Counted from the stretch's first letter, positions 42,305-51,451 are shown. The stretch: 64,000 bases of DNA from CAYIHX01 sp964363305 (GCA_964363305.1 CAYIHX010000019.1:3690-67689); one strand, 5' to 3'. The notes: a model not told the origin generated them from the sequence alone. Numbers and translations are program-made.

Positions 42305-43534
42305 TCAAAAAAGAATTCGCGTTTTGATCGAGGCATCGAGAGACTCGATCTGGCTCTTCACTTCGGCGGACAGCGCTTTGTCCGTATCGAGGACGAGGTA
42401 ACCGACGTCAGGGCTGGTTGCGAGCGCCTGCGCCGAGATGTTGGCTCCCAACTTGAAAATGATTTGATTGATCTGCGACAGCACGCCCGGCACGTTTTTG
42501 TGGCAGTTCAAAATCCGGTGGCTGCCGGGCGAGAGTGGCATGTCGACGACCGGAAAATTGACTGCACCGGTCGTGGCTCCGATGTTGACCTGCCGAATCA
42601 GCGTGGCCGAGACCTCGGCACCAATGTTGACTTGCGCCTCTTCGGTGGCGCCCGCGATGTGGGGCGTGAGCACGACGTTGGAAAGTCCCCGTAAATCGGT
42701 CTTGAAGTCTGAGGTATTGGTTTCTGGCTCCTCCGGAAAAACGTCGAGGGCGGCGCCTGCGAGGTGACCGTCGCGAAGTGCTTTTGCCAGCGCCGCGAGA
42801 TCGACCACCGTGCCGCGGCTCGCATTGATGAGGTGAGCGCCCTTTTTCATTTCTGCGAGGCTATCGGTGTTCATCAGGTTCTCGGTTCGTTGCGTGCCCG
42901 GCACGTGAAGAGTCACGATGTCCGCCGTGTTGAGCAGGTCTTCAAGCCGATACATGGGTTTGGCGTTGCCGAGGGGGAGCTTCGGAAGGATGTCATAGAA
43001 GATCACATTCATCCCGACTGCCTCGGCCAGAGTCGACACCTGGGAGCCGATGTTTCCGTAGCCAACGATGCCGAGCGTTTTGCCGCGAACTTCGACGAAA
43101 CCGGTAGAGAGTTTTTTCCAGATCCCCTGGTGCATCTCGATGTTCCGTTGGCCGAGCCCACGCGCGAGCATGATGATCTCCGCGAGCACCATTTCTGCGA
43201 CGCTTCGGGTGTTTCCAAACGGCGCGTTAAAGACAGGGATTCCGAGTGTGCGAGCCTTCGCATGGTCGATTTGATTGGTTCCGATGCAGAAGCACCCGAC
43301 CGTGAGGAGGCGCTTTGCCTGGGCGAGCACCTCCGCCGGCACCTGGGTTTTGCTGCGGATTCCGAGCACATGAATGTCTCGAATTTTCTCCGTCAATGCT
43401 GCTGGGCTGAGCGCACCGGGAAGCGTTTCGACTTGAAAACCCTCCTCCGTGAAGCGCTGAACGGCCAGCGGATGGATGTTTTCGAGCAGGAGTACTTTGA
43501 TCTGATTTTTTGGAAAGGAGGTCGTAGGAGCCAT
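42305..43534 (-). CDS. serA: D-3-phosphoglycerate dehydrogenase
   Basis: 409 aa, as E. coli SerA (410). NAD-binding GIVGYGNIGSQVS, the substrate arginine region NASRGTVVDLAAL and the catalytic His in LTPHIAGAT are present, with a C-terminal ACT domain (NVPGVLSQINQIIFKLGANI) for feedback by serine. It catalyses the first step of serine synthesis. The ATG at 43534 is followed by a short disordered stretch; upstream frame extension runs antisense to the cyclophilin gene and is ignored. Confidence 0.94.
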   Translation of the reverse strand: MAPTTSFPKNQIKVLLLENIHPLAVQRFTEEGFQVETLPGALSPAALTEKIRDIHVLGIRSKTQVPAEVLAQAKRLLTVGCFCIGTNQIDHAKARTLGIPVFNAPFGNTRSVAEMVLAEIIMLARGLGQRNIEMHQGIWKKLSTGFVEVRGKTLGIVGYGNIGSQVSTLAEAVGMNVIFYDILPKLPLGNAKPMYRLEDLLNTADIVTLHVPGTQRTENLMNTDSLAEMKKGAHLINASRGTVVDLAALAKALRDGHLAGAALDVFPEEPETNTSDFKTDLRGLSNVVLTPHIAGATEEAQVNIGAEVSATLIRQVNIGATTGAVNFPVVDMPLSPGSHRILNCHKNVPGVLSQINQIIFKLGANISAQALATSPDVGYLVLDTDKALSAEVKSQIESLDASIKTRILF

Positions 43535-43600
43535 GGGTGCCCAACCTACCGCAGAAAGGAATTTGTTGAAAGCCACGGCTTCTTTCAATAAGAGTACCTT

Positions 43601-44119
43601 ATGACAACCGATCTTTTTGCGACGCTTGAAACTTCGTTGGGTAACGTCCGCGTTCGGCTCTTCGCGGATAAAGTTCCTGAAACGGTAAAGAACTTCGTGG
43701 ATCTCGCGGAGGGGAAGAAGGAATATACCGACCCTAAGGACGGTAAAAAGAAGACGGAGCCCTACTACGACGGCACGATCTTTCATCGCGTCATTCCGCG
43801 TTTCATGGTTCAGGCCGGCGATCGCGCAGGCACGGGAATGGGCGGGCCGGGCTATCGTTTCAAGGATGAGTTTCATCCCGAACTCAAACACAGTCGCCCT
43901 GGAATTCTCTCGATGGCGAATGCCGGCCCCCATACGAACGGTAGCCAGTTCTTCATCACGACCGTCGCGACGCCTCACCTCGACAACCGTCACTCGGTCT
44001 TCGGCGAGGTCGTGAGCGGCATGGATATCGTTGAAATCATCTCCAATGTCGCCCGCGACGGCCGGGATCGCCCTCGCGAAGACGTGGTGATGAAGAAGAT
44101 CACGATCGAGCGGTCTTGA
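43601..44119 (+). CDS. Cyclophilin-type peptidyl-prolyl isomerase
   Basis: 172 aa, no signal peptide, so cytoplasmic. The active site FHRVIPRFMVQAGD, the GSQFFITT strand and LDNRHSVFGEVVSGMD are typical. An insert DPKDGKKKTEPYY (about residues 43-56) is seen in PpiB-like members from Deltaproteobacteria. It is divergent from serA across a 66-bp gap. Confidence 0.95.
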   Translation: MTTDLFATLETSLGNVRVRLFADKVPETVKNFVDLAEGKKEYTDPKDGKKKTEPYYDGTIFHRVIPRFMVQAGDRAGTGMGGPGYRFKDEFHPELKHSRPGILSMANAGPHTNGSQFFITTVATPHLDNRHSVFGEVVSGMDIVEIISNVARDGRDRPREDVVMKKITIERS

Positions 44120-44125
44120 AGCTGC

Positions 44126-44143
44126 TGTCGTCAACTGACGACA
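44126..44143. promoter_or_regulatory. Inverted repeat TGTCGTC-N4-GACGACA
   Basis: Perfect 7-bp arms just after the cyclophilin stop and 82 bp before the next ATG. No T-run follows, so it could be an operator for the secreted-protein gene or a weak 3' hairpin. Confidence 0.3.
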
Positions 44144-44224
44144 AAAACTCCTTGGTTTTGCTTAAAAACGTGGCAATTGTCTCGTTGCGCCATTAGTAGG
44201 CAAGCTAACTTGAAGGAGTTTTCA

Positions 44225-44638
44225 ATGATTCGATCTATTTTGAGTTCTTTGCTTTTTGTGGGTTTGTTGGTCAACGTGAGTGAAGCGGAGGCCCGCTCCC
44301 TTCATCCTTGCACCCCTGTGGTGCGGATGAGGGATTCACGTATGAGCTGTCCTACGTCGACGGGCGCCATTTTCTCGGTTCGGATCGAGACACTTCATTC
44401 CCCTCTTCGGCACCCCTCCTGCCAGGGTGAAAACGCGGTCGAGCACCATACGGCGAAGATCGAGGTCAGCGACGGGGAAGGCATTCCGGTCGGAACGATG
44501 ACCCTCTACGGAGCCTTCGAGTACTCGCTCGGTGTGCCAGGCATGAGCAACGGCTGGCTGAGAAGCGAGAAGGCTGGCGTGAACCTGGAAGGCTGTGTCG
44601 CTCCAGCGCACAACGGTGGGATGTCCGTTGGCAACTGA
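44225..44638 (+). CDS. Small secreted protein of unknown function
   Basis: 137 aa from ATG 44225, which has GAAGGAG upstream. Signal peptide (LLVNVSEAEA-RS), then about 110 residues with five Cys (HPCTP, MSCPT, PSCQG, EGCVAP), probably disulfide-bonded. Not recognised. It overlaps the TIGR02147 regulator that follows, a pairing of regulator and secreted protein that is common in Bdellovibrio. Confidence 0.65.
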   Translation: MIRSILSSLLFVGLLVNVSEAEARSLHPCTPVVRMRDSRMSCPTSTGAIFSVRIETLHSPLRHPSCQGENAVEHHTAKIEVSDGEGIPVGTMTLYGAFEYSLGVPGMSNGWLRSEKAGVNLEGCVAPAHNGGMSVGN

Positions 44639-45455
44639 TCCGAGCCAGGGGCTTCGGTCGGCGGTGGACTATCGCATCTTTCTCAAAACCTATCTCGACT
44701 CGCACGGGCTCAATCTTTCGGATTTCGCGCGAGCAACGGGTTTTGGGCGAGGTTACCCGAGCGATGTTCTGTCCGGCCGCCGCCGCCTCACGCTCAAGTC
44801 ATTGCGCACCTTCGAGGGCGCCCTGAAGTTGCCTGCGACGGGGCGGAAGCTTTTTCGGCTGCTGGTCGCGCGCGAGGAGAGAGATCTCTTCCCTGAGTGG
44901 GATCTCGCGTTCATCGAGGAGTCCATTCGCTCCCTTCGGGCGCGCCCCTGGGGTCGTGCGCATCGGGAGTTGCGGTCAAAAGAGTTGTCCGACCGCGCGG
45001 AGATTCTGCGTGATCCGCTCACGCTCGTTGTTTACGCTGCCGCGGGCAGCCCGGGAGCAGGGGCCACTTTTGAGCAGCTTCGAATCCGTACGCGCTGCGC
45101 GGACCGGGATCTCGAGCGGGTGCTGAAAGGGCTCGAGCAGGTCGGTCTCATTCAGTTTTCAGAAAACCGGTATGAGCCCGCGGATCTACACCTTTTCCTG
45201 AAGACCTCCGATCAGGGCGAGCTTCTTCGTGACCTGTTTCGCGCTGCTTGCCAAACCGCTTCGCAGCGGATCCTGTCTCCCGATGCCGCCGATTCGCGAC
45301 AGGAGATGTTTTTCACCTCGGCATTTTGTGTCGACGAAAAGAAGATGCCCGAGCTGAAGACCGCGCTCCGCAAGACCATCCTCCAGTTCGTCGATGACTC
45401 GATTCGTCCAGAGGGGGATCGCGTTGTCCGCCTTGTGGCGGCGATGCATGTTTAG
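44625..45455 (+). CDS. TIGR02147-family regulator (first copy)
   Basis: About 276 aa. The N-terminus VDYRIFLKTYLDSHGLNLSD with the helix-turn-helix GFGRGYPSDVLSGRRRLTL is the TIGR02147 signature, followed by the family's winged domain (CADRDLERVLKGLEQVGLIQF). These proteins occur mainly in Fibrobacteres and Bdellovibrionota and are thought to regulate transcription. TTG 44625 has GGTGG upstream; GTG 44613 and 44595 are alternatives. It overlaps the secreted gene before it and may control it. Confidence 0.87.
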   Translation, partial: PLATDPSQGLRSAVDYRIFLKTYLDSHGLNLSDFARATGFGRGYPSDVLSGRRRLTLKSLRTFEGALKLPATGRKLFRLLVAREERDLFPEWDLAFIEESIRSLRARPWGRAHRELRSKELSDRAEILRDPLTLVVYAAAGSPGAGATFEQLRIRTRCADRDLERVLKGLEQVGLIQFSENRYEPADLHLFLKTSDQGELLRDLFRAACQTASQRILSPDAADSRQEMFFTSAFCVDEKKMPELKTALRKTILQFVDDSIRPEGDRVVRLVAAMHV

Positions 45456-45458
45456 TGG

Positions 45459-46460
45459 CTATTTCTGAATCGTGCGTTCAAACGCCAAACGGGCGCTGCC
45501 ATCAGGCTTGACGGTGTAGGCGGATATTTTGAGCCGGGCATCGCTCGCTTCGACCCAAAAAAATCCGAGGGTTTCATAGGCCTCCCAGATCGCATGGCTC
45601 GCGCGTTTTTTTGGATCAGCGGATTTCGGGCCGTTGCTTTTGGCTCCCGCGCCCGAGACCATGAATTGGGGTCGAGCGCCGCAGCCGGGGTGCGGCTGCA
45701 GCCACTGCAAACTATGGTCGTGACCACTGAGCAGAAAGTCGACTTTTCCGCAGACCTCGGCCTCGTACATTTTCTTAAGCTCGTCTCCGGTGGCGAGGCC
45801 GAGCCCCTCGAACTCGCCTGCGTTGCCATGCGTGCCGTTATTTCGGTACGGGTGGTGCGCGACGACGGCGGTCCATTTCGCACCGCTTGCCGCGATGGAT
45901 TTCCGGAGCCACGCGCGTTGATCACGATCGTACTTTTTGTTGGGTCGGTACCAGTCGAATTGCGGGACGTTCTGCGGGGCGAGTGGATTGCTATCGAGGA
46001 CGAAAAACTCGATGACGGGCCGGGCGACTGGGACGGCGAAGTTGTAGTAGCGGCTTGGCATCATCCATTTGTCCGAGTGCTGGGTATACTCGACCTGAAA
46101 ATCACCCTTGCCCGGATGTACCCCGCTGCCTGGAATCATACCGCTTTGATCATGATTGCCGAGCACCATGAAAAACGGAAAGTTGAGCCGGGTGTAAGGT
46201 TTTTCAAATTTAGTCTGAAATTGCGGATCGGTGTTGCTGTCGACGCCATACTCGTAGAAATTATCGCCCAGATTCAATGCGAATTGGCAGCCCCGTTGAG
46301 AGCAAACCTTTTCCATGGCCGCTGCAACGGCGTATTGTCCGCTCGTTCCCGTTCCAGCGTCGCCGAGAACGATGAAGCGTACCGGGGCTTGGGTAGGAAG
46401 GTGGATGGAGGCCGCTTCAGCCGACAGCGTTGCCAGGAGGAAAAGGATTGATGTTCGCAT
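45459..46460 (-). CDS. Secreted metallophosphoesterase (purple acid phosphatase-like)
   Basis: 333 aa with a signal peptide (ATLSAEAA). The dimetal site is intact: VLGDAGTG, NLGDNFYEYG, VLGNHDQSG, AHHPYRNNG and LLSGHDHSLQ. This matches Calcineurin-like tartrate-resistant acid phosphatases, which release phosphate from esters outside the cytoplasm. It converges with the TIGR02147 gene, 3 bp apart. Confidence 0.93.
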   Translation of the reverse strand: MRTSILFLLATLSAEAASIHLPTQAPVRFIVLGDAGTGTSGQYAVAAAMEKVCSQRGCQFALNLGDNFYEYGVDSNTDPQFQTKFEKPYTRLNFPFFMVLGNHDQSGMIPGSGVHPGKGDFQVEYTQHSDKWMMPSRYYNFAVPVARPVIEFFVLDSNPLAPQNVPQFDWYRPNKKYDRDQRAWLRKSIAASGAKWTAVVAHHPYRNNGTHGNAGEFEGLGLATGDELKKMYEAEVCGKVDFLLSGHDHSLQWLQPHPGCGARPQFMVSGAGAKSNGPKSADPKKRASHAIWEAYETLGFFWVEASDARLKISAYTVKPDGSARLAFERTIQK

Positions 46461-46501
46461 AGGAGGAGACTACTCGGCTTTCGAGCAATCAATGATCGGA
46501 T

Positions 46502-46867
46502 TTAGCACTCTTCGGCGATCGAGAGGGTCGCCGACTGATGAGTCCCGCGCGAACCTCGATGAATGGTCATCTCGCAGCCCTGGCCCTGGCTGAGTATGCG
46601 GAAAATGACCGTTCCATTTCTCTGGGTTCGACGCGTCACGCTGCAGCTGCCGTCATGTGTGACAATGTCCGAAGGGTTCGCAAGAACGAGGTCGACGCCA
46701 TCGATGAGCGTGTCATCACATTGGAGGACGACCACTTGGCGGAGACTTCTTGGATTGTTCCAGTCGAGGGTTACGACTTCGATATTCGGCTCGCTTGCGG
46801 AAGCGGCGGTAGTGAGAGCGATGGCAACCCAGGGTAACAAATAATTGAAATTCATAAGTGGCGGCAT
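46502..46867 (-). CDS. Small secreted protein of unknown function
   Basis: About 121 aa. A signal peptide (PWVAIALTTAASASE) leads to a beta-rich domain with four Cys (LQCDDT, GSCSV, GCEMT, EEC). Start choice is open: ATG 46867, ATG 46855 and TTG 46891 all lack a good RBS. It sits just upstream of the phosphoesterase on the same strand (41 bp). Confidence 0.55.
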   Translation of the reverse strand: MPPLMNFNYLLPWVAIALTTAASASEPNIEVVTLDWNNPRSLRQVVVLQCDDTLIDGVDLVLANPSDIVTHDGSCSVTRRTQRNGTVIFRILSQGQGCEMTIHRGSRGTHQSATLSIAEEC

Positions 46868-47023
46868 ACTTTTCAAATCATTGAATTTCAAGCGCAGGGG
46901 GCGCTCGGTAGCTGATTCTCGTGAAATGAGTCACCAGGAGCTCACTCGAAGGCTCCGGTGCTGGGCGGGATTGTGACCTCGATTTGAGATGAAACTGAAG
47001 CATTTTTAGGGGAAGAAAAAGAG

Positions 47024-47443
47024 ATGAAAACTTTGAGTCGAATACTGCCCGTGCTTCTTGTTCTTGCGTTAGCCGCCCCGGCCCCTGCGACTGACTCGCC
47101 ATCCTACGCCAAGGATTATCTGGCGCTTCAGGACGCTCTGGCGTCCGACCAGCTGGTCGAGGCGAGGGCGGCCGCCGCGCGATTGTTGGAGTCGGCCAAG
47201 GGGCAGAAAGTATTTGTCGCTCAGGCCAAGAAGATCAGCGCGGCGCAGACGCTTACTGAGGCGCGAAAATTTTTCAAGGCGCTTTCGGAGGAAGCGATCC
47301 GGGGAAGCAAAGGCGCGTTTGGTGCCGATTCCGAGGTGGTCTCCTGCCCGATGGCTCAGGCTCGTTGGATCCAAAAAAAGGGATCGGTGCGGAACCCTTA
47401 CTATGGCAAGGCGATGCTAGAGTGCGGTGAGAAGGCAGAGTAG
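47024..47443 (+). CDS. DUF3347-domain secreted protein
   Basis: 139 aa. Signal peptide (LALAAPAPA-TD) and one DUF3347 domain: YLALQDALASDQLVEARAAA, then CPMAQARWIQKKGSVRNPYY and GKAMLECGE. This domain is found in metal-efflux adaptor proteins and standalone periplasmic proteins; the C, M and C residues could bind copper (inference). No efflux genes are nearby. Confidence 0.85.
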   Translation: MKTLSRILPVLLVLALAAPAPATDSPSYAKDYLALQDALASDQLVEARAAAARLLESAKGQKVFVAQAKKISAAQTLTEARKFFKALSEEAIRGSKGAFGADSEVVSCPMAQARWIQKKGSVRNPYYGKAMLECGEKAE

Positions 47444-47482
47444 TCTTGGCACCGAAGCGGTGAACTGATACGTGCGATCTCG

Positions 47483-50212
47483 GTGAATTCAAATCAGACG
47501 CTTTCCTTTCAAATTGGCCAATGTTGGATCAGCGAGGGCGAACCCGATCTCGGCGTCGGCTTCGTGCGCGTGGTCGATGCGACCTCCGTCGCGATCGAGT
47601 TTCCGTCGGCGACGCAGGCGCGTATGTATCGCAAGAAGACCGCACCTCTTCGGCGTCTTGAGTTTCGCGCTGGCGATCGAATTACCCCGTCCTCGGGCGA
47701 TCCCTTCTTGCTCGAGCGCGTTGAAGTTCGTGAAAATGTTTTTTGGTATATTGGGCCTGAGGGGCAGGAGCTGTGCGAGAGTGCATTGTCTTCCCGGTTG
47801 GCTTTTCATCGCCCTCTCGAGCGCTTCGTGGCCGGTCAATGGGACCCGCTTGCTGCCTACGTTCTTCGTCACCGTACCTTGCGCCATCGGCATGAAAATT
47901 CGAGTTCACCTGCCCGAGGTTTGATCGGTCCGCGCGCGTTGCTGTTGCCGCATCAGCTCTACGTCGCGAACGAGATCAGCTCCCGAGGGCTACCGCGGGC
48001 TTTGCTGGCCGATGAGGTCGGGCTTGGGAAAACGATCGAAGCGGCATGGATTCTTCATCGCCTACTTCTCACAGGCCGCATTCGGCGGGTCTTGATCATC
48101 GTACCTGAAGCACTGGTCAATCAATGGTTTGTGGAGCTGTTTAAGCGGTTCAATCTTTCGTTTTGGGTGCCGGAGTCGGTCACGGCGGAAAATCTGGTCG
48201 AGCAGGCGCAGGTTATTTTGAGTCTGGAATCCCTTGCGCGGCTACAAGCCCAGGGGGTGTTGGACGACGCGAGTTGGGATCTGATCATCGTCGATGAGGC
48301 GCACCGAGTCGGAGGGATGGAAGGAAGCCCGAGCGTTGAGTATCAGATCATCCAAAATCTTTCGCTTCAGGCTCCTGGGCTGTTGCTGCTTACCGCGACG
48401 CCTGAGTTGCTCGGTATTGAGGGGCATTTTTCGCGGCTTCATCTGTTGGACCCTCACCGCTTTTCGTCGCTTGCCGCTTTTCGCGAGGAGCATGAGCGGT
48501 ACCAAGGTATTGCGCGACTCGCTCGCGAGTTGCTGGGCGAAAAAGCGCTCTCGCCCAAGACCTCTCGCGAGCTTAAAAAGCTTCTAGACGGAAAAATCAC
48601 GGCATCCGCCCTGTTGGATACCGAAACCGCCGAGGGGCGCCGCATCGTTGCGTTAGCGTTAGTCGACTACTACGGTACCGGCCGCGTCTACTTTCGAAAT
48701 TCACGTGCCGTGGTCGAACTTGAGGATTTCTCGTTCCCTAAGCGCATTTTGCTGAAGCATCCGCTCAAGAACAAAAAAGGCGAGAGTTTAGCAGCCGCGC
48801 TCACGCGCTGGCTTGCGGAGTTTGCACGTGAAAATCGTGCGCAAAAGACGCTCCTCATCTGTGCTTCAGCCAAAAAAGCGGTGGAATGGGAGCGAAAGCT
48901 CCGGGACGACTTTGGTTTGAAGGCGGTCGCGTTTCATGAGGATCTCTCGCTTCTCGCTCGAGATCGGAATGCGGCCTATTTCGCGGATCCGGAAGGGGCC
49001 TCCATTCTCTTGTGTTCGGAGATCGGAGGCGAGGGCAGAAACTTTCAGCAAGCGACGCATTTGATTCTTCTCGATCTCCCCGAGGATCCGGATGTCCTCG
49101 AGCAGCGGATTGGGCGTCTCGACCGGATCGGCCAGGGTTCGGACATTATGATCCATGTGCCTTATTTCTCGGGGGAGCGCGAAGAGTACCTCCTGCGGTG
49201 GCATGAAGAAGTCTTTGATGGTTTTCGTGCGCCGCCGAAGGGGGGGCGTGAAATTTACGAACGCTACCGGGAAGGTCTTTCCACTCAAAAATCTTTCGAC
49301 TCGATTCTGGCGGCGGCCAGCGCGGATTACCAGGTCTTCTTGACAAAAATTGAAGCGGGTCGTGACTGCTTGATCGAATTGAATTCGTTTGATCCGATCG
49401 CGGCGCCTCGATTGGCTCGTTTCGTTGGGCAAGCCGAAACTACGGATGTCCTGCGCGCCTATGTCGAGGAGCTTTTCGAGGCCCTGGGGATCGTCTCGGA
49501 CGATCTCGATGCCCACTCGATGTTTGTCGATCCGGGGCACAGCAAGTACGCCGGGTATCTTCCGGGCCTCCGGTCGGAAGGGATGAGCTTCACCTTTTCG
49601 CGCGAGCAGGCCCTGCGACGCGATGACTTGGGTCTTCTCACCTGGGATCATCCCCTGATTCAGGGAGCTCTTGAGTCGATTGCCCATCAGGAGTTTGGAA
49701 ATGTAGCGATCGGTGCCTGGGCCCAGCCGCTCCTGCTGATCGAATCGATCTTTGTGGCGGAACCCGTTGCGGCACTGCCGCAGTGGTATTCGGAGGAGTT
49801 TTTCCCGCCGACGCCGATTCGGATTGTGCTGGAGGCCACCGGCCGGGATCTGACTTCGGAGTGGGAGGGTGAGAAGCTTCAGAGCGCCCTAGTGTCACTG
49901 CCTCCGGCGTTGGTCCCGATGGTACGTCGGATTCCAAGCGAAAGAATTCGAGGGTTGCTGCGAAAGGCGCAGGCGCAGGCGGAGAAGGCTTGCGCAAAAA
50001 TTCGAGTCGAGGCTGAGGCGAAAATGGCCGCCGCTATCGATGCGGAGATTGGACGGCTACGGGCGCTCCAGGGAAAGAATCGCCTCGTGAATGAGGGGGA
50101 GCTCTCGTGGTGGCTGACGCGCAGAGAGCAACTTCGTCAATCCTACTCGGGAGCGCAGACCCGGCTGGATTCCTTTCTGCTCGTGGTTCCTGCTCAGCTC
50201 GGGGGTTGTTGA
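47483..50212 (+). CDS. rapA: RapA-like SNF2 ATPase (RNA polymerase recycling)
   Basis: 909 aa. N-terminal Tudor-like domains (GQCWISEGEPDLGVGFV), helicase motif I ADEVGLGKTIEA, II VDEAHR, III TATPE, and the C-terminal lobe with GEGRNFQQATHLI and QRIGRLDRIGQGSD. The C-terminal region ends in a long helix (SYSGAQTRLDSFLLVVPAQ) as in RapA (968 aa in E. coli). RapA moves along DNA and frees stalled RNA polymerase. GTG 47483 is the first start; no SD is obvious. Confidence 0.9.
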   Translation: MNSNQTLSFQIGQCWISEGEPDLGVGFVRVVDATSVAIEFPSATQARMYRKKTAPLRRLEFRAGDRITPSSGDPFLLERVEVRENVFWYIGPEGQELCESALSSRLAFHRPLERFVAGQWDPLAAYVLRHRTLRHRHENSSSPARGLIGPRALLLPHQLYVANEISSRGLPRALLADEVGLGKTIEAAWILHRLLLTGRIRRVLIIVPEALVNQWFVELFKRFNLSFWVPESVTAENLVEQAQVILSLESLARLQAQGVLDDASWDLIIVDEAHRVGGMEGSPSVEYQIIQNLSLQAPGLLLLTATPELLGIEGHFSRLHLLDPHRFSSLAAFREEHERYQGIARLARELLGEKALSPKTSRELKKLLDGKITASALLDTETAEGRRIVALALVDYYGTGRVYFRNSRAVVELEDFSFPKRILLKHPLKNKKGESLAAALTRWLAEFARENRAQKTLLICASAKKAVEWERKLRDDFGLKAVAFHEDLSLLARDRNAAYFADPEGASILLCSEIGGEGRNFQQATHLILLDLPEDPDVLEQRIGRLDRIGQGSDIMIHVPYFSGEREEYLLRWHEEVFDGFRAPPKGGREIYERYREGLSTQKSFDSILAAASADYQVFLTKIEAGRDCLIELNSFDPIAAPRLARFVGQAETTDVLRAYVEELFEALGIVSDDLDAHSMFVDPGHSKYAGYLPGLRSEGMSFTFSREQALRRDDLGLLTWDHPLIQGALESIAHQEFGNVAIGAWAQPLLLIESIFVAEPVAALPQWYSEEFFPPTPIRIVLEATGRDLTSEWEGEKLQSALVSLPPALVPMVRRIPSERIRGLLRKAQAQAEKACAKIRVEAEAKMAAAIDAEIGRLRALQGKNRLVNEGELSWWLTRREQLRQSYSGAQTRLDSFLLVVPAQLGGC

Positions 50213-50214
50213 GG

Positions 50215-50570
50215 GCAATTAAATTTGTTACAAACGAAGGCATGTGCGCCAAGTCTATTGCCGTTGGGTTTCTGCTTCTTGTTTTCCCCTCGGCTTTCGC
50301 GGCGCCCCCTCCATCGAGGTCCACGGAGCAGAGGAGCCGGGTGGACCCGACCGGTGACGACGTCCCGGAAGTCAAAGTGATTGATCCGCGCTCATTGCAA
50401 CCCGCTCAAGTCGGAGGGCAGGGGCCCGGAACCTCGTCATCGGTCGCGGTGGGTGTACAGTTTCCTATCGAGAGTAAAAATGGCCGACGCAAGGATACCA
50501 GAACCGTCTCGGGCCCGGTCGCCCCAGCTCCTTTGCGAGATAATAAATAAGGTTTGAATTGCTACTGAAT
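50215..50570 (+). repeat. Duplicated segment, copy A
   Basis: From about 30 bp upstream of the 102-aa gene to 20 bp beyond its stop, the DNA matches 55402-55748. Shared parts include GTTACAAACGAAGGCATG/GTTATAAACGAAGTCATG and the tail CCTTTGCGAGATAATAAATA/CCTTTGCGAGATCATAAATA. Confidence 0.85.
50242..50550 (+). CDS. Small secreted protein, paralogue A
   Basis: 102 aa. Signal peptide (GFLLLVFPSAFAA) and a short, probably unfolded mature part with a conserved block DPRSLQPAQVGGQGP and GRRKDTRTVSGP. The same gene is repeated at 55427-55726 with about three quarters of its residues shared. It has no recognised family. Most differences are in the region just after the signal peptide, while the C-terminal block is nearly constant, suggesting that block matters. 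Confidence 0.7.
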   Translation: MCAKSIAVGFLLLVFPSAFAAPPPSRSTEQRSRVDPTGDDVPEVKVIDPRSLQPAQVGGQGPGTSSSVAVGVQFPIESKNGRRKDTRTVSGPVAPAPLRDNK

Positions 50571-50748
50571 ACAAAAATGGTTGGAGTGACGTCGGAGCAG
50601 GCGAATCGTTGGTCGGGTCCCAACCCGGTAACCGCTTGAGCTGGCACTTGAGCGGGTTCGATTTCATAGCCCCCCCCCATCGCATAGCATGAGCCGGAGT
50701 TGACCAGCCAGATTCGATCAACTAGCTCACCCTCAACAGGAGTCTCCC

Positions 50749-51144
50749 ATGAAGAAATTATTCGCATTTGTTTTACTGTCCTTGATGTCCATCCAAGCCC
50801 AGGCCGCGGTCATCGTTGGCGAAAATTACGAAGGCCTTCCGGTGAGTGTCTGGCTGAATGCCGAGGGCAAGGTGGCAAGCGACACGGGCATCACGACGAT
50901 CAAGGACTTCGGCATCTCCGACAGCATCATCATAAATCCGTGCTACAAGGGCACTGAGACTGAGGTTCGGAACCTTCTTGAGCAGTTGGTGAGCGCTGCT
51001 GATGGAGATGGCGATTCTTGGTCTGAACTTCATGGAATCCGCTGCGCACGAAACAAGACCTTAACCGTGAGTTTTACCATCACGGACGAGGGTGGCGAAC
51101 ACAAAGAAGAAGTCCGCGTTCCACGCTGCAATGTGACTTTATAA
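50749..51144 (+). CDS. Small secreted protein of unknown function
   Basis: 131 aa. Signal peptide (FVLLSLMSIQAQA-AV), then a beta-rich domain with three Cys (NPCYKG, GIRCAR, VPRCNV). Not recognised. CAGGAG lies 7 nt upstream of the ATG. A run of nine C (50670-50678) lies 70 bp before the start. Confidence 0.6.
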   Translation: MKKLFAFVLLSLMSIQAQAAVIVGENYEGLPVSVWLNAEGKVASDTGITTIKDFGISDSIIINPCYKGTETEVRNLLEQLVSAADGDGDSWSELHGIRCARNKTLTVSFTITDEGGEHKEEVRVPRCNVTL

Positions 51145-51228
51145 AAACCGCCTTACTGATTCTGGGCTCTTCCCCGGTCGGCCCGGGCCGAGTGGCTAAA
51201 CCGGTGCTGGAGTCGATCGTCAGAGTCC

Positions 51229-51333
51229 TCACTTCTCGACGATTGAGCGGCCCATATTCCAGTAGAGCGCAAGAAGTTCACGGTTGGCTGCGAACATGGC
51301 CCTTGTTTGGGCCGCTGCCACCCGCGTCTTAAT
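51229..51333 (-). pseudogene. Fragment of a DUF1016 (YhcG) nuclease gene
   Basis: Read on this strand the DNA gives IKTRVAAAQTRAMF, AANRELLALYWNMGRSIVEK and a stop. The intact DUF1016 protein at 56004-57116 has IKARVAAAQTRATL and AVNREMLALYWDIGRSIVER. The nucleotides are also alike (GCCGCTGCCACCCGCG in both). Only about 35 codons remain. The rest of the 51145-51462 gap holds no gene, apart from a brnT-like tail at 51429-51451. Confidence 0.8.
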
Positions 51334-51428
51334 TAGAAATTAGAAACTGCCCCGGCGGCGCTTTCCCCTGGAGTCCACGATCAAGGGCGTTGACTACTAT
51401 TCTGCGAACGTGGCTATCGTCGCAGGGT

Positions 51429-51451
51429 AAGAAAGAAAGCGAATTTATGAA
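51429..51451 (+). repeat. 23-bp repeat, copy 1 (brnT tail/antitoxin start remnant)
   Basis: AAGAAAGAAAGCGAATTTAT plus GAA is identical at 53914-53936. One frame reads ERKRIYE, like a BrnT C-terminus, and the following ATG opens a ten-codon reading frame that stops. It appears to be a leftover of a second toxin-antitoxin module. Confidence 0.5.

Noticed and set aside
42282..42312. Hairpin between the 40893 gene and serA as a shared terminator
   Set aside because: A short TTGAGC/GCTCAA stem exists, but the A/T run is on the wrong side for either transcript.
45594..46451. A 285-codon open frame antisense to the phosphoesterase
   Set aside because: Same reason: shadow of a well-supported gene.
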